DNA of 64,000 nt from positions 62,001-126,000 of the forward strand of contig JAMXDE010000021.1 in the NCBI GenBank assembly GCA_026770025.1, written 5' to 3'. Source of the DNA: Craspedostauros australis. Taxonomy: Eukaryota > Bacillariophyta > Bacillariophyceae > Mastogloiales > Achnanthaceae. A model generated the notes under the pieces. It did not search any database. It worked only from the letters and a program-made list of their open reading frames with translations, and had not been told where the DNA came from. The position numbers and the translations under genes were made by a program. Shown here one piece after another: positions 22,769-34,225 of this stretch. Each line of letters opens with the position of its first letter. Position 1 is the stretch's first letter.

Positions 22769-23847
22769 GAGAACCGATTTGCAACTATCTTGTACCCATG
22801 CAAAGCCATGGCTGTGATGTACTGATTGTCAAACGATAAATGTTGGCGCTGCCATCATGTGCCCCCTGCTCTCTTGGATGAATCCTTTCTGTACAGGAAG
22901 GACTAGGCATACCGAAGGTGACACGAGTGGGAGGATCTATCATTGAAGGAGCCAGACATGCTTTTCTGCAGTGTGAAAGACCGCTTTTATCACAGATCTT
23001 GGATGACAAAGAACAGCACCCAAACGTGAATACATAATTGTAGAACCCCCGCGTTTGCTGCAAATGCCACCATCCATTCAGCCGTATGTGCAAGTATGTT
23101 TCATGCCTGGAATGACCCCATTCCCATCTTGTGCGTACGGGTACTGTAGCTTGGGCATGTGTCGCTCCTTCAAAAACACTTAGAGATGGCTTGGGAACAA
23201 GCGAATATATTCGTGAACACTGCTTCCCAAACCGCATAGCCGTGGCAATGACGAACAAATACAGGGGGAGAATGCGCCTCCATGTGGTTGCGAACGCGCA
23301 GAAACGTTCCATTGTTCGCGAAGTGCCACCGACGTGGCAGCACTTGTGACCGTCAATAGGGCCAATCCGAACCAGCAAAACCAGATCTTGCATACACTGG
23401 TCCTGACGATACAGGTCATCATTACATAACTGGTCATCCTGGTGCACCCCAAATCGCAAGCCATGATTCGTGTGGATCTTTTACAAACCAGACTTCACGG
23501 AATTGAATCCTGTGACACCATTGACAAAACGAATTGCGTATCGAACTTGTCATGATATTGTGAACTGCGTCCAAGAAGGGTTCACAACCAAGCGCAAGAT
23601 TCTGTAGATCATGGAATGCCGTTATGTAGACGTTGACCTACAATTCATTGAGGAGCTCCGACGTATCTTGAGCCCTAAATGAAGTGATCTGATTGGCCGA
23701 GAAGCCCATTGTATGAAATCATGATCCTTGCCATCACCTCCACTGTTAGCAGCAAACAACGCGCGGAGAGCATGTGTGTGATGTCACCCCCACGAGTTTG
23801 CCTCACCCTGTGACAGTGTCAACGTTTTGCTGTGCCAAGACAAAATC
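22769..23847. other. Transposon interior without a supported gene
   Basis: A minus frame at 23459-22785 stays open for 224 codons but has no recognisable motif, an odd Cys/Arg/His-rich composition and no clear splice context. I do not call it. It could hold the transposase promoter and 5' UTR. Confidence 0.4.
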
Positions 23848-25093
23848 ATGAGCACATCGCGATGTGCACTTCAGGATCCACTGAGAAAGGGCGTTGATGG
23901 AAGACGCGAGTTGGAGAACACAACAAAATCAAACACAGCACCCCACGCATCGAACGCCATACACATTTGTTGCCATCTCCAACAACAACTCCACTCACCA
24001 GGCAACACCAGCACCATTCACCAAATGCAACCGCAAGTATCAATGCAAGAAGCCGCCACTACATCCAATGTCGCCCATGAGGGCATGCACCTCCTTGGAC
24101 GGCCTGTGACAATTGATCAGTGCAATCCTCCCCCTCCCTGGATGCACAGAACCTTCCAAACATCATTTGGAACGAATGCAACGGTGGCAGCAAAGGTGTG
24201 GGAGGGCCTGGTCCACCATGACCTTATCCCAAGCAACGCACGCATGGAGCACATGCTCTCGGCCATGGCCTTCCTCAAACAATACTCCTCATGGGATGCA
24301 CTAGCTGTGAGACTCAACCGTGATCGGAAAACATTGATGAAATGGACATGGATCATGCTGGAAGGGATGGGCAGGTTGAGCACAAAAATTGTAAGTCAAC
24401 TGTGGCATGCATGTGCCTTGATGACTGCTGCAATTTGCTCCACACCTCATCCTTACTCACCATCATCATCAACTCTCCGATGTTTGCTTTCAATGCTGTT
24501 CCCTGCACTTGCAGATACTCCTAAACGATCGAAAAATAAATGCCAAGCCTCATGCAAAGCAGCTCATGTCTGTTGATGGAACGGATTTCCGCATCGTTGA
24601 ACCAAAGCCATTCAACAAGCTCTGGTACTCTCACAAATTCAGACATGCTGGGCTTCGATATGAAACTGGTGTGTGCATTGAGACCGGGCATCTTGTGTGG
24701 GTGCGGGGACCCTATGTTTGTGGTGAATACCCAGACATCACCATCTTCCGTGAATGCCTCAGACAGCAACTGGATCCTGGTGAGCAGGTCGTCACAGACA
24801 AAGGCTACAGAGGCGAGGCAGCATGTTGTTTGGAGCGCACTCGTTTCAATGGAGTTGTCCGTGCCCGCCATGAGACCGTCCACAAGAGGTTCAAAAATTG
24901 GGGGTGTCTTGAGAACAAGTGGCGCCATGCTCACGAGCGGCATCAGCTTGCAATGTATTCAGTAGCTGCAATAACACAACTGGAGTTGCAGCACACAAAC
25001 CCCTTGTTCGACATTCACCAGACAATGGCAAACATAATGGAGGTGAGAACCTGGGTTGCCTCGCTCGTGGAAGATCCAGAGCAGAACAGCTAA
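23848..25093 (+). CDS. PIF/Harbinger-type DDE transposase (373 aa, one intron)
   Basis: Exon 1 is 23848-24390 and exon 2 is 24515-25093. The intron 24391-24514 has a GTAAGT donor and a CTTGCAG acceptor, phase 0. The N-terminal part (about residues 100-180) contains AMAFLKQYSSWDALAVRLNR, a helix-turn-helix-like segment. Exon 2 carries the DDE nuclease: first Asp in SVDGTDFRI, second in GEYPDITIFRECL, VTDKGYRG, and the final Glu in RHETVHKRFKNWG. This is the order of the DDE_Tnp_4 (IS5/Harbinger) fold. It cuts and pastes the element through its terminal inverted repeats. The reading frames are intact, so the copy may be functional. The start is the first ATG of the open frame, and an additional upstream exon cannot be excluded. 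Confidence 0.85.
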
Positions 25094-26447
25094 TGCATAG
25101 ATAACACATTGGTTCATAGAATACAGGTTTAATTCCAAGCTCTTGGTGTTGTAGTGATGTGTCTTGCCATTTGGATAGCACGTGGGGATGCATGGAGGCG
25201 CTGGAATGGTGACCCCAAAAACTGATACGACACAACAATGCGATGGTATGCTTGGGCAATGAGCACACATGTTTCTGTGAACCAACACAGAATTGCAGAG
25301 GAGTGTATGTGCATGGTGCATTGTGTCCACACAGTCGTAGTTGCCAACGATGTCTCCAGAAATGATGCCGAGATTCTGTGAGACTGCGTATGCTGAATGA
25401 GCCACTGCTACTATATTGGAGGTGTGATTTCACATTGTGCGGACCCAGGAATACAGAGGCACCAAGGAGGAAGCCAATCTGGCTGCTTGACAAGTGTTGC
25501 TTTGGACCAGACCAGTGCAACGGATCCAAGAAAGGGAGCGCGCGAGCGAAGTGCATGGGACTGGTGAAGCTATCTTCGTGTAGGAATCGTTGTACACACT
25601 ATAGTAGAGTTGCTGTGAGAAATGGCTGCAACCGAGGATACAAGTAGTCGTATACCGCGAGGAGAAACGAATGATGCATGCAGATGGCACGCTGTGCTCG
25701 ACAGCCGCACACAGAGCAAAAGGGGAGAGGCAGGAACAGTGGCGAGATGACTAGCACAAGGGTGACTACATTGTCATGGGGGTGCATGTGTGGGAACCAG
25801 ATCGCACCTATGATGCCTGTGAAGGATACAGAGACGAACGAAGACGGCTCACAGAACTGCTGATCGACAGGCTGAGGGGGTAATGATGTGAATGGATGAA
25901 AGGCAACCGAAGAGGAGCACGATGATGAATGAAGGGAACCAAAATGGGCGAGCATCACAGCAATGCAAGAACGAAGAAGGGTGCTACATACACAGAAGAA
26001 GAGAGAGATGACGATGGGACGCGATGAAAGCGAAGATCGATTTGGCTTGCCATCATCAAACCCGAAATGCGGCGACCGATTGCAAGTCGACGGCATTGAT
26101 TTTGTCTGCCTGAAGGCGTAGACCCAGCCAACCGACAGGAAAGATGGACAAAAAATGAACGCCACCACAAACCAGCGCAGCCTGACGGACGGCACAAAAG
26201 TCTGCTGGAAGAATGGCGAAGACAACGACAGAGTCTGCCAACCTGCGAGGGCCAGAACCACACGGAAGGCGCAGACAGCGACTGTCAGACACAAAGCAAA
26301 ACAAAAGCTGTAGAAAGCAATCCCGAAACAGAAAAATGGCAAAATCACGATGAATTAGAGTGTAAAGATGAACAAAGATGAATAATTCTGCTAGTAATTA
26401 CGAATCGGTTTTGGATAGAGCTCCTTTTACGATTTTCCACTGCCCCC
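25094..26447. other. Right terminal region of the transposon, no supported gene
   Basis: Purine-biased sequence. A minus frame 26348-25599 is open for 249 codons and would give a Ser/Phe/Cys-rich hydrophobic product, but it looks like the antisense of purine-rich non-coding DNA. The right inverted end lies at 26430-26447. Confidence 0.5.
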
Positions 26448-26749
26448 TTTGATCAAGGAGGAGACAAACACAGGCAAACAGAAGGAGGAGACCATGCGAA
26501 CAAGACAACAGCACACACATCACTCAACCCCATACTCAACCGCGTGAACAACAGACATCGAATTGCCACTCATATTCATCACACAGTGTATGGTACTCAT
26601 ACTCATACTACTACAAGCTGTTGCATACACAAACATCGATATCTCTTCCATAGGCAGCTCCGACCACAGACATCCTCGACAGCCAATCCAACGTAAATCG
26701 TCCAACGTCCAACGTCCAACGTCCAGCAACCATCCACCACACTCTCAAA

Positions 26750-27892
26750 ATGCCGAATGTTACGAACGAACAACTCATTGATGCTGCCAAGGCCGGTGAC
26801 TTGTCAGTGTTGAAGGAGTGGAAGAAGCAGAACGAGACACATAATGAAGGAAATGGTGTCGACAATGTCACAGACTGGAATGGTCGCACTCCCCTTCATG
26901 TGGCATGCACACACGGCCACCTGGAGTGTGTGAAGTACCTCATTGAATCATGTGAGGCGGACATCAACTGCAAAACCATCAATGGTTACACTCCCCTTCA
27001 TCTGGCATGCTACAACAGCCACCTGGAGTGTGTCAAGTACCTCATTGAATCATGTGAGGCGGACATCAACTGCAAAGACAACGATGGTGACACTCCCCTT
27101 CATGACGCATGCCGCGATGGCCACCTGGAGTGTGTTGTGTACCTCATCGAATCATGTGGGGCGAACATCAACTGCCAAGACAACTATGGTTCCACTCCCC
27201 TTCATCATGCATGCACACACGGCCACCTGGAGTGTGTGAAGTACCTCATCGAATCATGTGGGGCGAACATCAACTGCAACAGCAACCAAGATGAAACTCC
27301 CCTTCATGACGCATGCACACACGGCCACCTGGAGTGTGTGGAGTACCTCATCAAATCATGTGGGGCCGACGTCAACTGCCAAACCATCTATGGTGACACT
27401 CCCCTTCATGACGCATGCCGCAACGGCAAGCTGGAGTGTATGGAGTACCTCATCAAATCATGTGAGGCGAACATCAACTGCACCGCCAATGATGGTGACA
27501 CTCCCCTTCATGCTGCATGCCGCAAAGGCCACCTGGAGTGTATCGAGTCGCTCATTAGAGGACTTTCACCTTCAGTTCACCCACAACTGCAACAACTGCA
27601 GCAACACTTACAACAAAACAAGCAAGAGAATAAGCAGCCACAAGAACAGTTGGGACAGCAGTTGACACAGAAGGAACAAGAGAATGAGCAACTGCAACAA
27701 CAGCTGAGACAGCAGTTGAAGCGAAAGAAGCAAGAGAATGAGCACAAACACAGTACCCACAAGAGGACCAACGTCAGCATTGGAGAAGACAGCTCAGATC
27801 CTTCCAAACCAAGAACAGGACAGACACCATCTTCTTGTGTGGACAAGGCGACGAACAACAACGAATCAAAGCAAACTCTGAACTTCTCATGA
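26750..27892 (+). CDS. Ankyrin-repeat/coiled-coil protein, copy 2 (7 repeats)
   Basis: 380 residues. It has the same start context and N-terminal helix as copy 1 (M-P-N-V-T-N-E-Q-L-I-D-A-A). Seven ankyrin repeats follow at about residues 45-280, each 34 residues long with TPLHxACxxGHLECVKYLI. A Gln-rich coiled coil occupies about 285-340, followed by the same Ser/Thr tail as copy 1, ending TLNFS. It is longer than copy 1 by exactly three repeats (102 residues), so the difference arose by in-frame gain or loss of repeats. The upstream 300 bp match those of copy 1 up to 26451, where the transposon's right flank begins. As in copy 1, a BTB domain lies downstream in the -1 frame. Confidence 0.75.
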   Translation: MPNVTNEQLIDAAKAGDLSVLKEWKKQNETHNEGNGVDNVTDWNGRTPLHVACTHGHLECVKYLIESCEADINCKTINGYTPLHLACYNSHLECVKYLIESCEADINCKDNDGDTPLHDACRDGHLECVVYLIESCGANINCQDNYGSTPLHHACTHGHLECVKYLIESCGANINCNSNQDETPLHDACTHGHLECVEYLIKSCGADVNCQTIYGDTPLHDACRNGKLECMEYLIKSCEANINCTANDGDTPLHAACRKGHLECIESLIRGLSPSVHPQLQQLQQHLQQNKQENKQPQEQLGQQLTQKEQENEQLQQQLRQQLKRKKQENEHKHSTHKRTNVSIGEDSSDPSKPRTGQTPSSCVDKATNNNESKQTLNFS

Positions 27893-28617
27893 TCACCGTC
27901 CCATCCATTGAGACACTGATCGACAAAGGAATCCGACATCAGCACACGAATGATGACGCTCACGATGGAACTGAATCCATGCAAGTAACCATTCCTCTTC
28001 CCAATCTTCAACCAAGGCATGTCCGATAAATCCTCCAATACATCTACACAGGCAAGGTATTCTTCAATGACAGCGCTCGTGACAATTCTGCTGCTCACGC
28101 CAGTGCTCATGTTGGCGCCCACGTTCACGCCCACACTCACCACGATGTGGATGCCTCTTACCAGCCAACTCCCATCCTCACTGGACAAGATGATCTGCAA
28201 CAGCTGATTCTTGTGGCCAACGAGTTCGGTTTCTGGCGACTCAAGCTTGTTCTTGAAGCAGAGTTGGCCCACAAGCATCTCACAGAAGACACCATGATAG
28301 ATGCACTGATATTCGCCCATCAGCACAACTGCGTGGTGTTGAAGGATATGGCGATGAGAATGGCAGCTGAAAGTGATAAAGATATGTTCACTCATCTAGA
28401 TTTAAGCAAACTGATTCTACAACCCCAACTGATGATAAGTATTCTTGCCCTCCGCAGTGAGGGAGCCAAGAGTGATGGTATTGACGACGAGTACAGTCAT
28501 ATGTCCATGATGGACCTGTACAAGGTCATAGATGAGGACAAGGGTACAGAACAAGTGGATTCATACATGGATTGTGCGACATTGGTGGACTTCGTCCGCT
28601 CTCTGAGTACCAACTGA
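27742..28617 (+). pseudogene. BTB/POZ-domain segment, copy 2, -1 frame with in-frame TAA
   Basis: Same layout as copy 1. QRIKANSELLMITVPS and VTIPLPNLQPRHVR are followed by TAA at 28027-28029, then ILQYIYTGKVFF, LILVANEFGFWRLKLVLEAE and the remaining BTB helices, ending FVRSLSTN. The -1 offset from the ankyrin frame and the position of the TAA are identical to copy 1. No heptameric slippery site typical of -1 frameshifting is visible in the 150-nt overlap with the ankyrin frame. Either the locus was inactivated before it duplicated, or the C-terminal half is expressed by an unrecognised mechanism. Confidence 0.6.
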
Positions 28618-28649
28618 TCCGAAGTGATTGAGACGGACGGCGCTGCCAC

Positions 28650-29130
28650 TGATGACTTGAATCCAGACCGCACCTCGGGCCATGACATGCCTTGTCATTG
28701 CTGTTGGTGCTGCGATTTCCCATGTCCCAAGCTCTCCTCTACTCCAGAACAATTGGTTTGGTTTCTTCCTTTCTGATGTTTCTGAGCGATGAGGCACATC
28801 GGAGATCGCTGTTCGTCGCCGCTTGCCATTCATCATGAGCATCATTGGCATCATCATCTCCATCTCATTTTCGGCGCAGTGCGTTTCGCGTGGCTGTTTG
28901 TTTCCTTGGTTCATTTCTTTCCTGGTAATTTCTGTGTATGGCACGTTGGCTGAAACCTCCATCGATGCAAGCACAGATTGCAGTTATACCGTTTCATCTC
29001 TCTCTCTCTCTCTCTTTGTGTTGGTGTTGTTTGATGGATCATGGGCGCAACATCGAAGATTCGTTGTTTCAGGTGGCATCAAGAATTGTTGGCGCGTTCG
29101 GTAGATACTCGTCTGTCTGTTGTCCGTCGT
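28650..29130. repeat. Third, truncated copy of the unit's left end
   Basis: From gatgacttgaatccagaccg (also at 432 and 11269) to the sequence before 29130 this is homologous to 432-960 and 11269-11820. The first 430 bp of the unit are missing, so it directly abuts ankyrin copy 2. On the minus strand it retains the M-x-A-S-M-E-V-S-A-N start at 28974 and the segment GKRRRTAISDVPHRSETSER without the stop seen in copy 2. A (TC)n run lies at about 28999-29018. Confidence 0.85.
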
Positions 29131-29319
29131 CGATTGCGCCTGAATGGAACCAGCTTGTGGCGTCTGCGAACACACAAAGCATCACCACTTTGGAGGACAT
29201 CCATCAACGCAGTCGGACCAAACGAAAGCAGAGCGTACTGAGCTCTGCCCCCCAGAGAGAATGCGAGTATTGCGCTCATGTCATCACCACATTGACAAGC
29301 ATCGGAAATTGACTGCACA

Positions 29320-30359
29320 ATGATGGATTATCTATTGGCTCTGTTGGGCCTCACGTTCTTCATTGTGATCACAAGCGCGGTGTTGCTGATTTATCCCATC
29401 ATCTTCCCAAGGATAGTGGAGTTCCCATGGAACATTCCGTCGAAGAAAGATCCGAGGACGGTGACGCTGGCAGGATCCTACAATCCGCCGCATCTGGGGC
29501 ACATCGCGATGCTGCAGCATCTTGCGAAAAGGTGAGTTGCTCCGGAGTTGATAGCAACTGCAATTGATTGAAGATCCGTCATTGATCGAGATCCTCTTCA
29601 AATCCCTGTCTTCTCACTTGCGTTATACCTTCACTCTCCTCCCGTATTGCTCCCCCATTGACTCAACCACACAATTTGGACCAGGCATGAGCGGGTTGTG
29701 GCGATCGTTGGATTCAATCAAAACAAGCAGTATGCAGTTTCGCCAACACAAAGGGTGGACCTCCTCCAAAGCATGCTGAAAGAGACATCGTCCGATGCTT
29801 CCATCACGGTGAAACGTGAGTGAGCTGCGGACACGCGAACAGATCATGCTCTCGTCATGTGTTGATGATGACTTGGATCGAGCAGAGTACTCTGTTCTGC
29901 ATTGAACGTCCCAACGCATGCACAACTGTATCGCTCTCTTATCACGCATGCCCATTGCATTGCCTCATGTGTTGCATTTCTTTCTTTCTTCGCGGCGTGG
30001 TTGATTGTGTGCGCGCTGACGCAGTGGTCCACGGATACATATGGCGATACGCAAAGGCGAACAACATCTCCTTGTTCTACCGCGGCATTCGAAGCTGGGA
30101 GAAGGATGGTGAAGATGAGCGCGCTTTGCAGATTCTCAACACGTGGGGACCCATGTGCCTCGGCCCGCTGGTTTGGCCAATCCCCACGTATTACCTGGAA
30201 GGCGATCCAAAGTACAACCACATTTCCTCGACACTGATACGGACGATCTGTTCCAAGAATGATGGTGACCAAAAGCAGCGGCAGAAGGAGTTGTCGAAAT
30301 TGGTACCAGAGGGCGTGACGTCAACGATTGCTCAATTCTATGGTGGGAAGCAAGATTGA
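29320..30359 (+). CDS. Membrane-anchored CoaD/PPAT-like nucleotidyltransferase (225 aa, 3 exons)
   Basis: Exons 29320-29531, 29685-29815 and 30025-30359. The introns start GTGAGT and end CAG, and all joins are in phase. Residues 1-30 form a hydrophobic anchor (LLALLGLTFFIVITSAVLLI). The HxGH nucleotidyltransferase motif is GSYNPPHLGH at 52-61. IVGFNQNKQYAVSPTQRVDLL at about 77-97 matches the nucleotide-binding helix region of phosphopantetheine adenylyltransferase, YRGIRSW (133-139) matches its RG-R segment, and HISSTLIR (180-187) matches its ISSTxxR motif. The family makes dephospho-CoA from phosphopantetheine and ATP. A membrane anchor is unusual for it. Another nucleotidyl- or cytidylyltransferase specificity is possible. 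Confidence 0.75.
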
Positions 30360-31096
30360 CCGCGATGCTGTGCTGATTTTGGGCGAACGACTGTGTTGAA
30401 TCGCACCCACTGATGCAGCACAAGCGTTGCGCAGACTTCAAATCGAAGCGCTTTCGTTTCTGTATGTCTTGCTGCGTCGAAGTATGCGTTTGGATGCTCC
30501 GCGAAAGACGATCCTCCACTTCATTCAGTGTGGGAATGACCAAGATTTGACGTCCATCGTAAACAAGCATGTTGAACGATCGTCACAATTCTTTTGCTGT
30601 ATTTCGACTATTCAACTCGATGCAGACTTCCCCATTCGCTCCAACATACTTGCAGTGTGCGAGCATGCCAACCAATGACAAAGAACAGATCAATTCAACA
30701 TCCGTCCACTCGTGCAAGTAGTTTGCATGGCGTCCTGTGTTTCCCTTCTCCCACAGGAACGAAAGAGAAGGAACTTCTCTTGGCCAAATCGCCGCAATGA
30801 TGTGCCATGCATGGTATTTAACGGATACGAATCACGGGGTCTCTCTCTCTATTGTGCGTATCCCTTTACGACCGGAGCTTAACGCCTATAATCGGCACTA
30901 GAGAGCGGCCGAGTAGCCAACACTGCGATGGCAGAGCAAGAACTTGTTGCGCATTGCGCAGACCAAGAGAAATGCCAGGCCGTTTGTGCGAATACATCGT
31001 CACCTGTGCGTTTCCATCCACTCATGCTTCAAAGCACTCAGCTGGACTCATGTAACAAGAGTACGGATATGTGCCATTGTTGTTCCATCCGGACAT
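30360..31096. other. Intergenic region between convergent genes
   Basis: No gene or RNA recognised. It contains the 3' UTRs of both flanking genes. Confidence 0.5.
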
Positions 31097-34000
31097 CTAC
31101 TTTATTCGCCACACCAAGTTCTTCACAGGTTGAGGACCGATTGTTGGGAAGTCTTCTGGCATTGGCTGGACGCGTTCGAGTCGAGCCGAGTGCAAACCGA
31201 CGCTCTCGAGTCCCTTGCGACAATCTTTGGCGTACTTCAGTGGATTCAGGCCGGCGGAGTTGGTCGTCGTCCAAAGGAGACCGCCCTTCTTGACCAGCGG
31301 ACCTGCCAGCGCCGCAAGTTCCGCCATGTCATTCTTGACGCTCCAACGACGCTTCTTCTTGCCAACGCTGGAGCTTGGAGGATCTACGATCACGATGTCG
31401 AACTTCTCGCCGCGCTTCGAGAGCTTCTCCAGCCATTCGAAGCAGTCCCCGTAGATGCAATCGTGCCTTTCATCGAATTCGATTCCGTTCAACTCCAGCT
31501 GCGGCTGTATCCGATCAAGCCATTTCTTGTTCAGGCTGTGGCGCGGGTGTGATTGTAGAGTGACACGTGCAATTGTGATGGCAGTGGTGGATTTCATTGC
31601 ATGCAGTACGTATGCGAGAGGGTGAGACATTGTGAGAATGTGACCAAAAATGCAATGTTGCCACCTTGTTTGGAGAAGAACAACGATGATAGCAACGGCG
31701 AGGACACTGTGGCGATAACGCAGGGAAAGAGAACGATCCAAGCGGACGGAACAATCAGAACGAAGACAACGACAACGACAACCCCACCTGGTTTACGGCC
31801 GCACGAGCAATCCTCGACGCAAATGCAGAACTTACTCCATGCTCACGGTCGAAGCGCCGGCAGTGGCTGCGGCGATGCTGAATGCACCGCAATGGGCAAA
31901 GCAGTTGAGCACACGGGTGTCAGAATTGCAATTCTTGGTCAACCAACCGCGGTGAAGACGTTGGTCCAGGAAGATCCCCGTCGACAGGTCCTTGTCCATC
32001 GTTACAAGGTATTTCACACCATTTTCGGCAATCTCCACGACATCTGGTGCTGGCTTGCCCTCCAACAATCGCGGTCGGATACCTTGGGCCGATCCCATGC
32101 TGCTGCGGTCGGGACTGGCCGGTAGGTAGTACACACCAGCCGTGTATCCATCATGGATGGAGGGCAAGGGTCCTCTATACTCCCTCTCATCATGCTGCAC
32201 GAGCAGCCAATCGCTGTACCGATCCACGGTCCAACCAGGGAATCCATCCGCCGCACCGTTGATCTCGCGGTAGGCGGTTGTGCTTGGATTCAGTCGCAGC
32301 GAGTCTCGGCCCAAAAATGACCCCTCGTTGAATTCATGCCCATCCCTCCTGTCCGCGAAGATGCTGATATCATCGGGTAAGAAGTCCAGCTTCAGCTGAA
32401 TGTCTTCGTCCGCGACGAGACTCGACACGCTCATGGAATGGCAATGGATGAGGCGGCGTGGCGCACGTCGGTCCAAAGGATTCGCTTCGGGATCACCTCG
32501 AACACCATCATCGAACTGATCCTGCATGTGGCTGACGATGCTGCTGCAGGAGGATGGGGTTTCGGCGACAGTGATCTGAACCGACTGCACTACATCCTCG
32601 GTCCGTCCCTTGCGGACCCTCCCCAAGCTCTCCAGCTCGACCATCTCCTTAGCAACCTTATGTGCTGCAGCGGGCGCCTGCTTCTGCGGTTTGGCGAGGT
32701 TATTTCCGTTACCGATCACGGCGATGTACTCGGTGTAATCCACGAAGAGGTTGTCGGTGCAGGATTTGGGTGCCAGCAACACAATTCCAGAATCATCGAC
32801 CGTGGTAGCACCTGCCAGAGCGGTCCAGAACTTGCCACCCTTGATGGGAATGCCCTCCTCCGCCTTCGTCTCCTTCAGCCAAGCCACGATGGATGGCCTT
32901 GGTGACAGCGCGAAGCTAGCACGGTTCGTTGTGCTCGCCTTGCGCGCCTGGATCCGCTTGAAGTTCGCTGCGGTCGTTTCGGTGATGCCTGTTCGTCCCC
33001 CGGCGTTCGCGTTTCCTCTCTGCTCTTTGTCGGAAGTACTCGTGCTGCCACCTTCACCCGCACTTGCGCTTGCAGCCTCGAGACCTATTTCTTCGCGTTC
33101 TTCCGGGGTGAGTGCTGCCAAGATATCCGCTTCGTTGAACTCCACGACGTCGTCGGGATCGAAGTCTTCCGCCTCAATCCCAGCCTCCTTGCGCTCCTCA
33201 GCCGTCATTTGCGACACCTGATCGAAGCCATCCAGCAGAAAGTCATTGAAGCTGGAGGCATCTTCGCCGGCCGTTTCATCCACCACTGGACCTGCATTTT
33301 CGAACAACTCGTCACCTTTTGCCTTCCATTCGGCCACTTCCTCCGGTGTCATCATGGTCAGCACTTCACTTTCATCAAACTCCAGGGAATCCATACCGCC
33401 GCCGTCCTCCACAATAGTCACCTTGCGTTTGCGCCCAGGCTTGGACTTCTTCTTCGTTCCCATTGCGTCAGAATCGTCCGTCGCTTTGGCCTTCGATTTG
33501 GAAGGACTGTTGCTTCCCACGATGGCCCATCCGGCGGGCTTCTCGATGAGGTAGGCGAATGCAGCGCTGCCTGCACCATCCGACGCTCGGACCTGTCCCA
33601 GTATGCGCGGTTGTCTATTTTCATCGATGGCTGGATCGCAGTGCTGATTGGCAGCAAGGATACCCAACTTACGTGCCTGGATCGTTGGATCGTTCTCCTC
33701 CTTGAGCTTTTTTAGCTCGTTCAGCTGCTGCGCGGCATCCGAAGTGCCGTCGCCGTCCTTGCTGTCTGGACTTAATTTACCCTCCTCCACCAATTGGTCC
33801 CGTTGCGCCTTGTACAAGTACTGCTGCTGCGGTTGCTCGACGCGCTTGCGTGTTCGGCGGCTCGTCTTCTTTCTCTTCTTCTTCTTCTGACCGGCTGGAC
33901 GACCGTCAACGTATTTGGCCGGATTGCGCATAACTTCCTCGCGCAGATCGGCGATGGTGAATGCCTTGCCGGAGCCCTTGGAGCTCCCTCTCTTGCGATT

Positions 34001-34225
34001 GCCATTGCCATTACGACCTCGCACGCCACCACCGTCTCTGGTCGCCGACAGGGCAAATGAAGATCTTGGTTGGCCTATGATCGGTGCGCGGTACCCTTGT
34101 GTTTGGACCGACGATTTTGTCGTCACGGGCTGGAATGCTTGAGAGGATCGCAAGACAGTCGCGAGCAAGATGCATCCGTACAGAACCGCCATCGCCCGGC
34201 ATTGTGACGATGAAGTCGCTGCCAT
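31097..34225 (-). CDS. Plastid-type fusion: RluA-like (degenerate) + RlmI-like rRNA methyltransferase (942 aa)
   Basis: Exon 1 is 34225-31836 and exon 2 is 31535-31097. The intron 31835-31536 starts GTAAG and ends CACAG, and the join is in phase. A signal peptide ends at SSQA/FQP (about residue 30), the A-F type plastid presequence of heterokont algae. A Lys-rich region (KKKKRKKTSRRTRKR) and acidic linkers follow. AYLIEKPAGWAIVGS (about 220) and GIVLLAPKS (about 480) resemble the flanks of an RluA pseudouridine synthase, but the catalytic RLD motif is absent. From about 640, VDRYSDWLLVQ, STGIFLDQR, LNCFAHCGAFSIAAATAG and VDPPSSS (about 847) define an RlmI-type class I SAM methyltransferase, a family that methylates cytosine in 23S rRNA. 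Plastid rRNA is the likely substrate. Confidence 0.8.

Larger units (their letters stand above)
16486..26447. mobile_element. PIF/Harbinger-like DNA transposon, 9.96 kb
   Basis: The left end is a run of 13 G followed by AGAACGGAAAATCG. The right end, reverse-complemented, is GGGGGCAGTGGAAAATCG, so the ends are imperfect inverted repeats sharing the G-run and GGAAAATCG. TTT flanks both sides (16483-16485 and 26448-26450), and unit 1 shows the empty target gcgTTTgatcaagg at 5170-5183. A 3-bp duplication is the rule for this superfamily. Inside are a DDE transposase gene (23848-25093, plus) and a divergently oriented second gene (17010-19659, minus), separated by minisatellites and direct repeats. 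The two-gene layout fits Harbinger elements, whose second protein assists transposition. That role is inferred here. Confidence 0.75.

Noticed and set aside
22785..23459. 224-codon minus-strand frame as a gene
   Set aside because: No motif, no splice context, and other frames in the area are equally open.
25599..26348. 249-codon minus-strand frame as a gene
   Set aside because: Antisense of purine-rich DNA. The composition (Ser, Phe, Cys) reflects the base bias.
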